A stretch of 64,000 nucleotides of DNA from Aureococcus anophagefferens (taxonomy: Eukaryota; Sar; Pelagophyceae; Pelagomonadales; Pelagomonadaceae), in assembly GCF_000186865.1 (NCBI RefSeq), contig NW_008705565.1, positions 2,628,578 to 2,692,577 on the forward strand. The letters are read 5' to 3'. Below are positions 8,810-18,368 of the stretch, piece by piece. A program made the position numbers and the translations under genes. The first letter of the stretch is position 1, and each line of letters begins with the position of its first letter. The notes below the pieces were generated by a model. The model did not search any database, was not told the DNA's origin, and saw nothing but the letters and a program-made list of their open reading frames with translations.

Positions 8810-10114
8810 ATGATGGTTTGGCTGCACGCCTTCCTGTGGGCCGTCGCGGCGAGCAGCGAGCTCTGCTTCGACGGCGGCGGCGTCGTCGACCCCTACCGGA
8901 ACATGTCCTACCTGCCGTCGCCGTCGGAGGCGTCCGACGCGCCGACGCCCGCCGCCGCCGCGGCGCTGGACGACTGGCGGACGCTCGGCGAGACGCTGTG
9001 CTATTTCGCCACCTGCGCCGGCGACGTCGCGCCGCACAACTTCGGGTTCGGGTCCCAGCTCGCCGTGTCCGTGCTGCGCGCGCGGACCATGGTCGCGAAG
9101 CGCCAGTTCCCGGCGGTCCCGATGCACGCGGCGCTGAGAGGCGCGGCGGCGCAGCGGCTCTTCGCGCTCGACGCGGCGTCGGACGCGCGCGTCGCCGCGG
9201 CGCGGGCCGTCGTCGACCGCGACCGGCGGCGCTGCGTCGGCGCGAACGCGTCGACGGCGTGCTTCTTCGACGCCTTCGGCGGCGGCGCGGGCTCGTGCGC
9301 CGCGCCGCTCGCCGCGTGCCCGCCGCCGCCGACGAACCGGCGCAAGCGGCCGCCCCCGGGCCCGCCGGCCGACCCCCGCGCGCCGCGGCGGCCGGAGCGG
9401 CTCGTCGGCGACGGGGCGAGCGGCGCCGCGCGCTTCTGGTCCTTCGCGGCGAGCTACGCCGCGTTCGCGACGCCGTCGCCGGGGCTCGCGGACGCCGTCG
9501 AGGGCGAGGCGGCGCTCCTCGGCCTGGGCGACGCGCCGCGGCCCTGGCTCGGCGTCCACCTGCGCCACGGCGACAGCTGCCGCGACGGCGAGGCCACGGG
9601 CCGCGTCTGCACGCCCGCGGAGGCCTACGCGGCGCCCGTCGGCGACCTCGCGCGCCGCTACGGCTACGCGACGGTCGTCGTCGCGACGGACAGCGACGCG
9701 GCGCTCGCGGCCTTCGTCGCCGAGCTCCCGCGGCGCGGCCTCGGCCATCTCAACGTCGTCGCGCGGCGGTCGCCGCGCGTCGACCCGAGCGTCTTCGGCG
9801 AGGTCCAGCGCCTCGAGCACGCCTACGCCGCGACGAGCAAGCACGCCGTCCTCGTCGAGCCCTGGACCGAGTACTACGGCTTCGCCGCGGACCTCCTGCT
9901 CCTCGCGCGGTGCGACGGCTTCGTCGGCAAATTCACGTCGAACCTGTCGAGGCTCGCCTTCGCGCTCATGGCCGCGCGGAAGCGGTGCATGGTGCCCTAC
10001 GTGAGCCTCGACTCCTTCTTCTGCGCCGGCGGCGGCGGCCGGTCCGTCGACTCGAGCCGCAACGCCGCGCGGGACCCGGACTCGAACCGCGTCATGGGCG
10101 TCTTCCCCTGCTAA
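8810..10114 (+). CDS. Secretory fucosyltransferase-like glycosyltransferase (GT23-like)
   Basis: Start at the ATG pair 8810/8813, which begins a signal peptide or anchor (MVWLHAFLWAVAASSE). 434 residues. The C-terminal half has the features of the alpha-1,6-fucosyltransferase/NodZ fold: LGVHLRHGDSC (residues about 247-257), the strand VVVATDSD, and the donor-site segment GFVGKFTSNLSRLAFALM. Known members move fucose from GDP-fucose onto glycans in the Golgi. The acceptor here is unknown. Cys residues are frequent in the N-terminal half, and a Pro/Arg-rich loop (about residues 175-210) is an insertion. Divergent from the GMC gene, 160 bp between starts. Confidence 0.65.
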   Translation: MMVWLHAFLWAVAASSELCFDGGGVVDPYRNMSYLPSPSEASDAPTPAAAAALDDWRTLGETLCYFATCAGDVAPHNFGFGSQLAVSVLRARTMVAKRQFPAVPMHAALRGAAAQRLFALDAASDARVAAARAVVDRDRRRCVGANASTACFFDAFGGGAGSCAAPLAACPPPPTNRRKRPPPGPPADPRAPRRPERLVGDGASGAARFWSFAASYAAFATPSPGLADAVEGEAALLGLGDAPRPWLGVHLRHGDSCRDGEATGRVCTPAEAYAAPVGDLARRYGYATVVVATDSDAALAAFVAELPRRGLGHLNVVARRSPRVDPSVFGEVQRLEHAYAATSKHAVLVEPWTEYYGFAADLLLLARCDGFVGKFTSNLSRLAFALMAARKRCMVPYVSLDSFFCAGGGGRSVDSSRNAARDPDSNRVMGVFPC

Positions 10115-10395
10115 CACGAGCGCGGGTTCGCGGCTCGAATCCGGGGGTGCGGGAAGACCCGGGTTTGGGCAGCATATGACGCGGCTTGGCAACATACGAC
10201 GACGAGACACATCGGTACGGGCCATTTCGCCCTCGCCACATGGCTCGCGTAGCAGTCGCGCTCGCCGAAAGTCTCGCCGATGGCCGCTGCACCCGGCCCC
10301 AGGTGATGGGCAAGTCCCCTGAACCATCGGCGCGAGCGCCACCCGCGGAGGTGGGGCGGCGTCTAGGCACCACTACGCGGTGCCGCGCAGCGGCT

Positions 10396-13300
10396 ATGGA
10401 GGCAGCAGGTCAGGCGCCGGACCCCGCAGCCGCGGCGCTCAGCGCGGCCGACGCGGCGCGTCGATGGCGCGGCATGGCATCGCGTCTCGTCGGCTTGGCG
10501 CCCGTCGGGCGAGTGTACATTCGTGCGAAGCGCACGCACGAGCGACTGCGCGTCGTGCGCGAGGCTTTGATAGCTGCCGACAGTTGGGCCAAGGGCGCGG
10601 CAGCGCCGGGCCGCGCGTGGGCGGCGCACGGCGCAGCGACCGCGGAGATCGACGCTGCGGTCGCGCTCTGCGGCGATTCTGCGGATCGCAACACGCGGCG
10701 CGTTGTCGCAGCGCGCGACGCGCTGCTGCGCGACGGTGGCGTCGAACGGGCACGCCCCCAGTTTCTAGAGCCGACGTCGGGCGCGCGCGCGTGGCCTCCC
10801 GATGTCCACGATTCCGCCGCTGCCGAGGCCGGCGCGTTCGTCGAGTTCTCGTGGATGGAAGACACCGGAGGGTGCTGTCCTACCGCAGGCGTGGCCTTGG
10901 ACCGCGTCCTGCGTGAGGTTGGCGCGGATCGACTCGCCGCGGCCGTGGCCGGGGCCGAGGCTGGGTCCGCCGCCAAAGCGCTCGCCGCCGTCAAGCTCGA
11001 AATGGTGCGCGAGGGGCGGGAGCAGCTGCTTTCGCGGCGACTGTGCGCATGGGCCGCGATGGCCACCGAGTCGCTCGCGAAGACAAAGATCTACTCGGCG
11101 AGCGGCTCGCTCGTGGGGCCCAAGGACTACTCGGCGAGCGGCTTGGCGCTTCCGCCGCAGCTCCAGAACGTGGTCAACCGCGGCTACGCGTTGGCGTTTC
11201 AGGAAACGGCCGTGAATGTCAATCCGCTAAATCATTCGGGCAAGCTGAGCGGGGAGCTGCTCGCGGTACCACTTCCTGGCGAGAAGAAGATTCAGAACTT
11301 GTTTACCCGCATGTGGAAATCGCAGGCGCGGCCTTCGCTGGCTTCAATCTTCTTAGACGTCGCTGCCAAGAGCCTTGATGACAGCCAAACCGTACTTTAT
11401 CCATTAACTAGCCAAAGGCAGTCCGGCATCGCGGCATCCGTCGTCCATCGAATGCTCCTTGCGAGTGAACGCGACCGGCGATTGGAGGTGCTTCGCCGCG
11501 CACTCGCCGACGGCGCATCCTGGGAAGATGATGTTCTCAAGCAGCGGAAACGCGTAGTCAAGCGCCAGTCTGAGGAAACTCAAAATCAAAAGACTCGAAG
11601 GGAAAAGGCTCGAGACAAGGCGCGAATGAATGCGATCGCCCAGGCCGAGGATAATCGAGAAGACGACCCCAAAGATGAAGGCGAGTCGGTCGATCCAGCC
11701 GAGGCGGGCGCCATCGGACGTTGGGCTGAATGGTTACATGAAAAGGCCAGTCTTAAAAAAAAGGAAACTCTGGTCGAGGATACGGCGTCGTTACGTGGTT
11801 CGTACCTCCTGTACCTGTACGGCGGAAGTGACGCGATGCCCGAGTTTTTCAGCGGAGACAAAGTGTATGTTTTTCACCCCTTTGGAATGATGGAGACAGT
11901 TACTCGAATGAAAGAAGTAAAGAAAGGTGGGGATCAAAAAGCGCCGGAACGGGACTCCAAAACGTCACCCGTCGCCCGCGAGGTCCAAGCCGAGGTTCTG
12001 GGCTGGAGCGACTGCCTCTTCGAGCGAAGAATCGCACATATCCCGGATTTTGGAGCTACCAAAACGCGCGATGTCTCCAAATTTGAGTATCTCGTGAAGT
12101 TCCAGCAAATTGCAATGGAGCGCGATAAAACGAGCAAAAAAACGAAAATCACAGAATTCCAACCTGTTTGGCACTACGCCGTGGTTCTCCAGTCCTCCAT
12201 GCGGCTCCAGGACGCAACGCTGGCCACGAGCCGAAGCTTTGCGCATTTCGTCTCGTCCACTCTCAGCGGGGATGGCGTCAAGCGCGCGTTCTCGGTCCAG
12301 GGCTTCCAGGGGGTCTTCGCTCGCGACGTGTTCGCGTGGCTCAAGGACGCCCTTCGGCTGCAAGAGGCTGACGTCGTGAAGACCCTGTTGACGGTTCGAC
12401 TGATCGACGAAGAGGCGGGCCGCGACGGCGAAGGCGAGCGGCTGCGCGCGGTCCGCACGGAGCTCGTCGGGAACGCGCTGCGCTACGCGCTGCGCCTGGA
12501 GGAGGAGAGCGTCATCTACGAGGCGAAGAGCGCCGGCATCACGTGCATGCACATGGTCCTCGCCGTCGAGGGCGCCGTGAGCTACGTGCGCGTCGCGGAC
12601 CTGCGGGCGACGCTCGAGAACGTCTGGAAGGTCTCCTCGGAGGCGAACCGCGCCGCGATGACGGGGATCTTCGAGGCGCTCGTCGAGGTCTTCTGCGACG
12701 GCGCCGCGCTCGAGGCCTGGGCCTCGACGGGCGCGCGGCCGTTCGTCGCCGACGTCTTCGGCCGGGCCGGGCTCAACGGCGCCGTGCGGCGGCGGCTCGT
12801 CGTCGCGGTCGCGTCGCGGCTCGCCGCGCTCGGCCGCGGCGGCGCCGTGCCGAGCGGCGAGCGGCCCGCCCCCCACGGCCTGAGCCCGTGGCACGCGATC
12901 CTCGCGCGCTGCGACGAGTCGCTCGTCTCGGCCGTCGCGACGCCGCCGGGCCCGGCGCCGACGGACGACTACGGCCGGACGCCGCTGTCGGTCGTCGTCC
13001 AGCTGGCGCGGCCGCCGAAGGTCGTGCAGGCCGTCGCGAGGTGCGCGACGGTGGCGCACCTCGCGGCGCCGGACGCCTTCGGCTGCGCGCCGCTCCACTA
13101 CGCCGCGCAGGCCGGGTCCGTGGCGACGTGCGGCGCGCTCCTCGACCTGCTCGCGGCGCGCGGCGCGGCGCGCGCCGTCGACGCCGAGAATTTCGCCGGC
13201 GAGACGCCGCTCCGGTCCGCGGTGGCGTCGCCGTCGCCGAAGCGCGTCGCCGTCTGCGCGCTGCTCCTCGAGCGCGGCGCGGCGCTCGGCCCCGCCGCCG

Positions 13301-16300
13301 CGTTCGAGCTGCTCGCGGTCCCGGAGCACGCGGCGCTCCCCGGCTTCGACGCGGTCGCGCCGCGCCTCGCCGCCGCCGCGGCGGCGGGCGGCCTGCCCCT
13401 CCACGCGCTCGTCGCCGCGGACCGCGTCGGCGAGTGCCGCGCGCCGCGCGCCGCGTGCCCCGAGGCCCTCGTCCGCGCGCACCAGCACGCGCGCGACGTC
13501 CTCGCCGACGGCGCCGGCGGCCCGGACCTCGGCGCGACGCCGCTCCACGTCGCGCGGTCCAGGGACGCGGCGGCGCTGCTGCTCGACGCCGACCCGGACG
13601 CCTGGCGGCGGCGGACCGCGCGCGGCGACACGCCGCTCCACCGCGCGTGCGCGCGCGGCGACGTGGGCGCCGTCGAGGAGCTCCTCCGGCGCGGGGCCCG
13701 CTGGGGCCGCGCGTTCCTGAACCGCCGCGGCGAGAGCCCCTACGAGACGGCGACCGGCGACGCGAAGAAGCTCATCCGCGCCGCGATCACCTCTCGCCGC
13801 GACGCGCAGTCGGCGAAGGCCATGGAGTCGGTCACGCGCCGCGCGCCCAAGGACTGGCGCGCCGAGGCGCGGCGCATCGACGACGCCGTCAAGCTCGCGA
13901 AGGTCGCCGAGCGCGTCGCCGAGCTCAAGCCCGCGGCCGGGCCGGCCGAGGTCGACGCGCCGGCGCGCGGCGCCGCGCCGGGGCGGACGGACCCGGGGCG
14001 GACGGACGGGGCCGCGGCCTTCGAGCCCGAGATCCCCGCGCTCCTCGCGCCCGAGGCGCTCGCGCAGCTCTTCCAGCTCGACGGCGAGTCGCGGCGGCGC
14101 GCGCTCGACGTGGTCTTGCGCGTGGCGACCGAAGCCGCGGCGCCCGGCGCGACGCGCGTCGGCGGCGCGGCGCTGCGGCTCTTCCGGTGCGACGGCGTCC
14201 TCTTCGAGCGCGCCTTCGACTACGTCGGCGGCGAGCTCGCGCACCGGCGCGTCCTGCGGGTCTACGCGCTGGACGAGCGCGACCCGGCGACGTTGGCGGC
14301 GCTCGCCGCGCGAATCGCGCAGCTGCACCGCAAGGGCCGGGCGTCGCCGCTCGCGTACGAGCTGGAGCGCGCGCCGGGAGCCGGCGAGCTCTACTACAAG
14401 CTGCCCGACCCCGTGAGCGTGACGGGCGTCTGCAAGTTCTTCCGGCTCACGACCGCGCTCGCGTCCATCGCCGCGAGCCACGACTTCCTCGGGCCGCCGC
14501 GCGGCGTGCAGTCGTCCTTCGAGCTCGACCACGACGAGCAGGCGCACGTCGAGGCCTGGGCGTCCGACCCGTCGCCGACGCTGCTCCTGGGCCGCGGCGG
14601 CACGGGCAAGACGCTGATCATCCTCCAGTCGCTCTGGGGCGCGTACCGCCGCGCCGTCGCCGCGGGCGACGGCGGCGTCGTCGTCTTCGCGACGGGCTCG
14701 AACGTGCTCCGCGCGTCCGTCCGCGAGGCCTTCCTCAGCCTCCGCCACGCCTACCTGGGCCTCCCGGCGACCGGCGACGATGCGCCGCCGGCGTCGCTGC
14801 GCGCCGCGGACCTCCCGCCCGACGACGGCCTCCCCCGCGTGCTCTTCCTCACGACGCGGGAGCTCCTCGCGGCCGTCGACGCGTCCTGCGCGCGACCCCT
14901 GCTCGGCGCGCGCCCCGGCGGCGCCGTCGCCGACGTCGCGTCCCTCGAGGCGAGCCTCCGCGAGCACGAGTCGAGCAGCCGCGACGCGCGCGGCGCCGAG
15001 CCGGCGGCGCGCCGCGGCTCGCGCGGCTTCGGATTCGCCGCGGGCGACGCCGCGTCCCGCGAGGTGACCACGGACGCCTTCCTGCGCTGGTGGCAGCCCA
15101 GCGCCGCGGTCCGCGCGGACCCGGGCGTCGTCTGGTCCGAGATCCTGACGCACGTCAAGGGCGCGCCCCGCGTCAGCGCGCTCGGCAAGCCGCTCACGCG
15201 CGACGAGTACCTCGCGCTGCCGCGGAAGACCGCGCCCGCCTTCGCCGGCCTCGCGTCCGCGGGCCACGAGCGGTGGGGCGACCGCGACGCGGTCTACGAC
15301 ATTTTCGAGAACTACGAGCGGGACAAGAACGAGTGCGGCGGTTACGACATCTGCGACCTCGTGTCGTCGTGCATGACCCAGGTCCTCGGCCGCGGCGGCG
15401 CCTACGAGGGCGTCGAGCTCGCCGGGCTCATGCTCGACGAGGTCCAGGACTTCACGCTGTCGACGGTCGTCCTGCTCCTCCAGCTCCTCGAGGACGAGGA
15501 CCGCCTCCTCGTCGGCGGCGACACGGCGCAGACGATCTGCAAGGTCACGTTCTCCTTCACGGACCTGCGCGCGACGCTGCACCGGCGGCGCGACCGCGCC
15601 GAGCGCCGGCTCCGGGAGCACTGGGCCGCGCCCCGCGACGCGCGGCCGCCGGCCGCGCCGCGCGTGCCGCGCCCCGCGGAGCTCAAGGTCCTGACGACGA
15701 ACTACCGCTGCCACCAGGGCGTGCTCGCCGTCGCGAACCTCTGCCTCGAGATGATGGCGCTCTTCCCCAACAGCGTCGACGTCGTCGCGCCGGAGCGGGC
15801 GCACTTCGCGGGCGAGCTGCCGCTCCTCTTCACCGACGACGCCTTCGACGACGTCGCCGAGGTCTTCTCCGGCGGCAACGCCGTGACGGAGATGGGCGCG
15901 AACCAGGTCATCATCGTCCGCAACGCCGCCGCGAAGCGCGAGCTGCCCGCGGAGCTCGCGGGCGCGCTCGTCATGACGCCCCTCGAGGCCAAGGGCCTCG
16001 AATTCACGGACGTCTTCGTCTGGAACTTCTTCTCCGACAGCGTCGCCGCGGACCGCGGCTGGGGCGCCGTCGCGCGCGCGTGCGGCGTCGAGCTCGGCGA
16101 CCGCGTCGCCGAGGCCTTCGACGCCCGCGTCCACCTCGCGCTCAGCGACGAGCTCAAGCAGCTCTACGTCGCGGTCACGCGCGCGCGGGAGCGCCTCGTC
16201 TTCTTCGACCAGTCGCCGCGCGCGCGCGACGCGTTCTTCCGCGCGCTCCTCGACCGCCGCGTCGCGCGCGCGCACGACGGCGTCTTCTCCAAGACCGGCG

Positions 16301-18276
16301 GCGCGCTCGCGCTCGCGCGCGCGTCCGAGGCGCGCGAGTGGGGCGCGCGCGGCGCCACGTTCCTCCGCCGCGGCGACGCGGGCGACTTCACGCGCGCGGC
16401 GGACTGCTTCGCCAAGTCCGGCGACGAGCCGCGGCGCCTGCTCTGCGTCGGCCAGGACGCGCTCGCGGCCGCGCGGCGCGCCGCCGGCGCCGAGGCCGAG
16501 GGCCTCGCGCTCGACGCCGCCTACCTCCTCGCGCGCTCCGAGTGCGAGGGCAGCGAGGTCCCGCTCGCGGCCGCGCTCGAGGCCGCCGGCGCGCCCGGCC
16601 TCGCGGCCGACGCGTGGCGCCGCCTCGGCCGCGACGCCGACGCCTTCCGCGCGTCGCGCGACCACCTCCGCCGCACGGACAAGGCGGCCTACGACGCCGC
16701 GGTCGAGGACGCGCGGCGGGCGAAGGAGGCCGCCGACGCGGCCCTCGCCGCGGCGCGCGCGGCCGCGGCCGCGCGGCCGGCGGCCGCGCGGCCGGCCGCG
16801 AGGACCGCGGCCGCGCCGCGCCGCGCCAGGGAACTCGCGCGGCGCCTCCTCGACGAGAAGATGGCCGCGGCCGCCGCGCCGCGCGCCCCGGCGGACGCGT
16901 CCGCGGCGGCGAAGTCCATGTTCCGCGGCTGCGAGCACTTCGACCGGGACCTCGGCGGCTGGGACGCGTCCTCCGAGGCCGCGGCGCCGCCGAGCGTCGT
17001 CTCCACGGCCGCCTCGCACGCGACGTCGACGGCGACGTCCCAGATCGCCGTCGCGCCGTCGCGCCACGCGGGCGAGCGCATGGTCGAGCGGACCATCTCT
17101 CTGCGCGAGCTGCAGGAGGCCAAGAAGCACGGCGCGCCCCGCCGCGGCGACCGAGGCCGCGCGCGCTACGAGTACCGCGGCCTCGTCTACGTCGAGGCGC
17201 CGGGCGCCACGGGGGTCACCGCGTTCTACACCAAGGCGATCCCGCACGGCTGCCTCGAGCGCGCCTTCGTGCCCTTCCGGGGCAAGCGCGCGCCGGCCCG
17301 CGAGGTGGAGCGCGTCGAGCAGGCGATCCTGCGCGACCGCGGCGTCGAGACGAAGATCTCGGACCACGCGGAGCGCGGCCACTTCGGCTACCTCGTCGCC
17401 TCCGCGTCCGTCGAAGCCACGGACGAGGCGGCGCACATGCTCCGCGGGCTCCTGGCCGCGCGCAACGCGGAGTCGAATGGACTCCCGACGGTGCGGGAGG
17501 ACGTCTACGAGGAGTCCTTTCCCTCGCTCCCGTCGCCGCCCAAGCCCAACGCGGCGACGCTGCGATTGGAGGAGCAGCTGAGGTCCATGGAGAAGCGGCT
17601 CGCCGAGGCCGAGGCGGCGCGTTCGTCGCTGCAGCAGGAGCTCGGGGGGAGACTGACGGCTTCGGCGCTCGGCGCGGCCCGCGCCGAAGAGAAGCTCGCC
17701 GCGTCCGAGACGGCGCGTTTGTCGCTGCAACGGGAGCTCGACGAGTCCAAGGCGGCGTTGCGAGCGGCCCGCGCGGACGCGGCGAGTCAAAAGCAGGAGC
17801 TCGACCAGCTCAAGGCGACGCTGGCGACGGAGTCCAAGGCGGCGTTGCGAGCGGCCCGCGCCGAGGCGAAGAGTCAAAAGCAGGAGCTTGACCAGCTCAA
17901 GGCGACGCTGGCGACGCTGGCGAGCGTTTTCGAGCCCCCCGAACCCGTTCGCCGACGCGAGCCGCAGGATTCGGAGAGCAGCGCCTCGAACTTTCTCGAG
18001 GACGCCGGTCTGAGCCACCGGCGCGACGCATTCGCAGACGCGGACGCGCTCGAAATGGACGTCATCAAACTCCTCCAGGAGGGAGACCTCGAGGATCTCG
18101 GACTCGACGAAGACGAGCGCGCGTGCTTCTTCGCGGCTCGAAACCATTTCGGCGTCGCGCCGGCTCCGCGCTCGCCCAAGGGCAAGCCCAACGGTGGCCG
18201 CGGCCGCGGGGGCGGCCGCGGCCGCGGTCGCAGGGGCGGGAAAGGCAAGGGCGGCCGCGGCCGCGGCCGCGCCTGA
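10396..18276 (+). CDS. Giant ankyrin-repeat / SF1 helicase protein (TRANK1-like)
   Basis: About 2626 residues from the ATG at 10396; an in-frame ATG at 10240 would add 52. Order of parts: an unrecognised N-terminal region (to about residue 850), ankyrin repeats (about 855-1120, e.g. GCAPLHYAAQAG and GDTPLHRACARGD), then a UvrD-type helicase core. The core shows Walker A GRGGTGKT (about 1399), Walker B LMLDEVQD (about 1680), NYRCHQG (about 1770), PLEAKGLEFTDVF, and motif VI LYVAVTRARERL (about 1923). After it come a DUF4258-like segment (about 2224-2282, HAGERMVERTIS), a coiled coil (about 2390-2510), a SAM-like domain (about 2532-2590) and an RGG tail. The helicase motifs look intact, so ATPase activity is likely; the role is unknown. 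Bases 11160-12200 have much lower GC and different codon use than the rest. Confidence 0.8.
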   Translation: MEAAGQAPDPAAAALSAADAARRWRGMASRLVGLAPVGRVYIRAKRTHERLRVVREALIAADSWAKGAAAPGRAWAAHGAATAEIDAAVALCGDSADRNTRRVVAARDALLRDGGVERARPQFLEPTSGARAWPPDVHDSAAAEAGAFVEFSWMEDTGGCCPTAGVALDRVLREVGADRLAAAVAGAEAGSAAKALAAVKLEMVREGREQLLSRRLCAWAAMATESLAKTKIYSASGSLVGPKDYSASGLALPPQLQNVVNRGYALAFQETAVNVNPLNHSGKLSGELLAVPLPGEKKIQNLFTRMWKSQARPSLASIFLDVAAKSLDDSQTVLYPLTSQRQSGIAASVVHRMLLASERDRRLEVLRRALADGASWEDDVLKQRKRVVKRQSEETQNQKTRREKARDKARMNAIAQAEDNREDDPKDEGESVDPAEAGAIGRWAEWLHEKASLKKKETLVEDTASLRGSYLLYLYGGSDAMPEFFSGDKVYVFHPFGMMETVTRMKEVKKGGDQKAPERDSKTSPVAREVQAEVLGWSDCLFERRIAHIPDFGATKTRDVSKFEYLVKFQQIAMERDKTSKKTKITEFQPVWHYAVVLQSSMRLQDATLATSRSFAHFVSSTLSGDGVKRAFSVQGFQGVFARDVFAWLKDALRLQEADVVKTLLTVRLIDEEAGRDGEGERLRAVRTELVGNALRYALRLEEESVIYEAKSAGITCMHMVLAVEGAVSYVRVADLRATLENVWKVSSEANRAAMTGIFEALVEVFCDGAALEAWASTGARPFVADVFGRAGLNGAVRRRLVVAVASRLAALGRGGAVPSGERPAPHGLSPWHAILARCDESLVSAVATPPGPAPTDDYGRTPLSVVVQLARPPKVVQAVARCATVAHLAAPDAFGCAPLHYAAQAGSVATCGALLDLLAARGAARAVDAENFAGETPLRSAVASPSPKRVAVCALLLERGAALGPAAAFELLAVPEHAALPGFDAVAPRLAAAAAAGGLPLHALVAADRVGECRAPRAACPEALVRAHQHARDVLADGAGGPDLGATPLHVARSRDAAALLLDADPDAWRRRTARGDTPLHRACARGDVGAVEELLRRGARWGRAFLNRRGESPYETATGDAKKLIRAAITSRRDAQSAKAMESVTRRAPKDWRAEARRIDDAVKLAKVAERVAELKPAAGPAEVDAPARGAAPGRTDPGRTDGAAAFEPEIPALLAPEALAQLFQLDGESRRRALDVVLRVATEAAAPGATRVGGAALRLFRCDGVLFERAFDYVGGELAHRRVLRVYALDERDPATLAALAARIAQLHRKGRASPLAYELERAPGAGELYYKLPDPVSVTGVCKFFRLTTALASIAASHDFLGPPRGVQSSFELDHDEQAHVEAWASDPSPTLLLGRGGTGKTLIILQSLWGAYRRAVAAGDGGVVVFATGSNVLRASVREAFLSLRHAYLGLPATGDDAPPASLRAADLPPDDGLPRVLFLTTRELLAAVDASCARPLLGARPGGAVADVASLEASLREHESSSRDARGAEPAARRGSRGFGFAAGDAASREVTTDAFLRWWQPSAAVRADPGVVWSEILTHVKGAPRVSALGKPLTRDEYLALPRKTAPAFAGLASAGHERWGDRDAVYDIFENYERDKNECGGYDICDLVSSCMTQVLGRGGAYEGVELAGLMLDEVQDFTLSTVVLLLQLLEDEDRLLVGGDTAQTICKVTFSFTDLRATLHRRRDRAERRLREHWAAPRDARPPAAPRVPRPAELKVLTTNYRCHQGVLAVANLCLEMMALFPNSVDVVAPERAHFAGELPLLFTDDAFDDVAEVFSGGNAVTEMGANQVIIVRNAAAKRELPAELAGALVMTPLEAKGLEFTDVFVWNFFSDSVAADRGWGAVARACGVELGDRVAEAFDARVHLALSDELKQLYVAVTRARERLVFFDQSPRARDAFFRALLDRRVARAHDGVFSKTGGALALARASEAREWGARGATFLRRGDAGDFTRAADCFAKSGDEPRRLLCVGQDALAAARRAAGAEAEGLALDAAYLLARSECEGSEVPLAAALEAAGAPGLAADAWRRLGRDADAFRASRDHLRRTDKAAYDAAVEDARRAKEAADAALAAARAAAAARPAAARPAARTAAAPRRARELARRLLDEKMAAAAAPRAPADASAAAKSMFRGCEHFDRDLGGWDASSEAAAPPSVVSTAASHATSTATSQIAVAPSRHAGERMVERTISLRELQEAKKHGAPRRGDRGRARYEYRGLVYVEAPGATGVTAFYTKAIPHGCLERAFVPFRGKRAPAREVERVEQAILRDRGVETKISDHAERGHFGYLVASASVEATDEAAHMLRGLLAARNAESNGLPTVREDVYEESFPSLPSPPKPNAATLRLEEQLRSMEKRLAEAEAARSSLQQELGGRLTASALGAARAEEKLAASETARLSLQRELDESKAALRAARADAASQKQELDQLKATLATESKAALRAARAEAKSQKQELDQLKATLATLASVFEPPEPVRRREPQDSESSASNFLEDAGLSHRRDAFADADALEMDVIKLLQEGDLEDLGLDEDERACFFAARNHFGVAPAPRSPKGKPNGGRGRGGGRGRGRRGGKGKGGRGRGRA

Positions 18277-18368
18277 GTGCCATGTGATGTGTTGCCGCGC
18301 GGGGGGGGATTCCTCTCCTTCGAGCGAGCTGTATGTGTTGTTGTGTTGTAGACTAAGAAGGCGACCTT

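Noticed and set aside
10125..10165. tRNA-like TTCGAATCC-type segment after the fucosyltransferase-like gene
   Set aside because: No acceptor stem, D arm or anticodon arm can be drawn around it.
12543..17891. Long plus-strand frame (about 1780 codons) in a second frame of the helicase gene
   Set aside because: Extremely Arg/Ala-rich with no domain, and it overlaps conserved motifs in the true frame.
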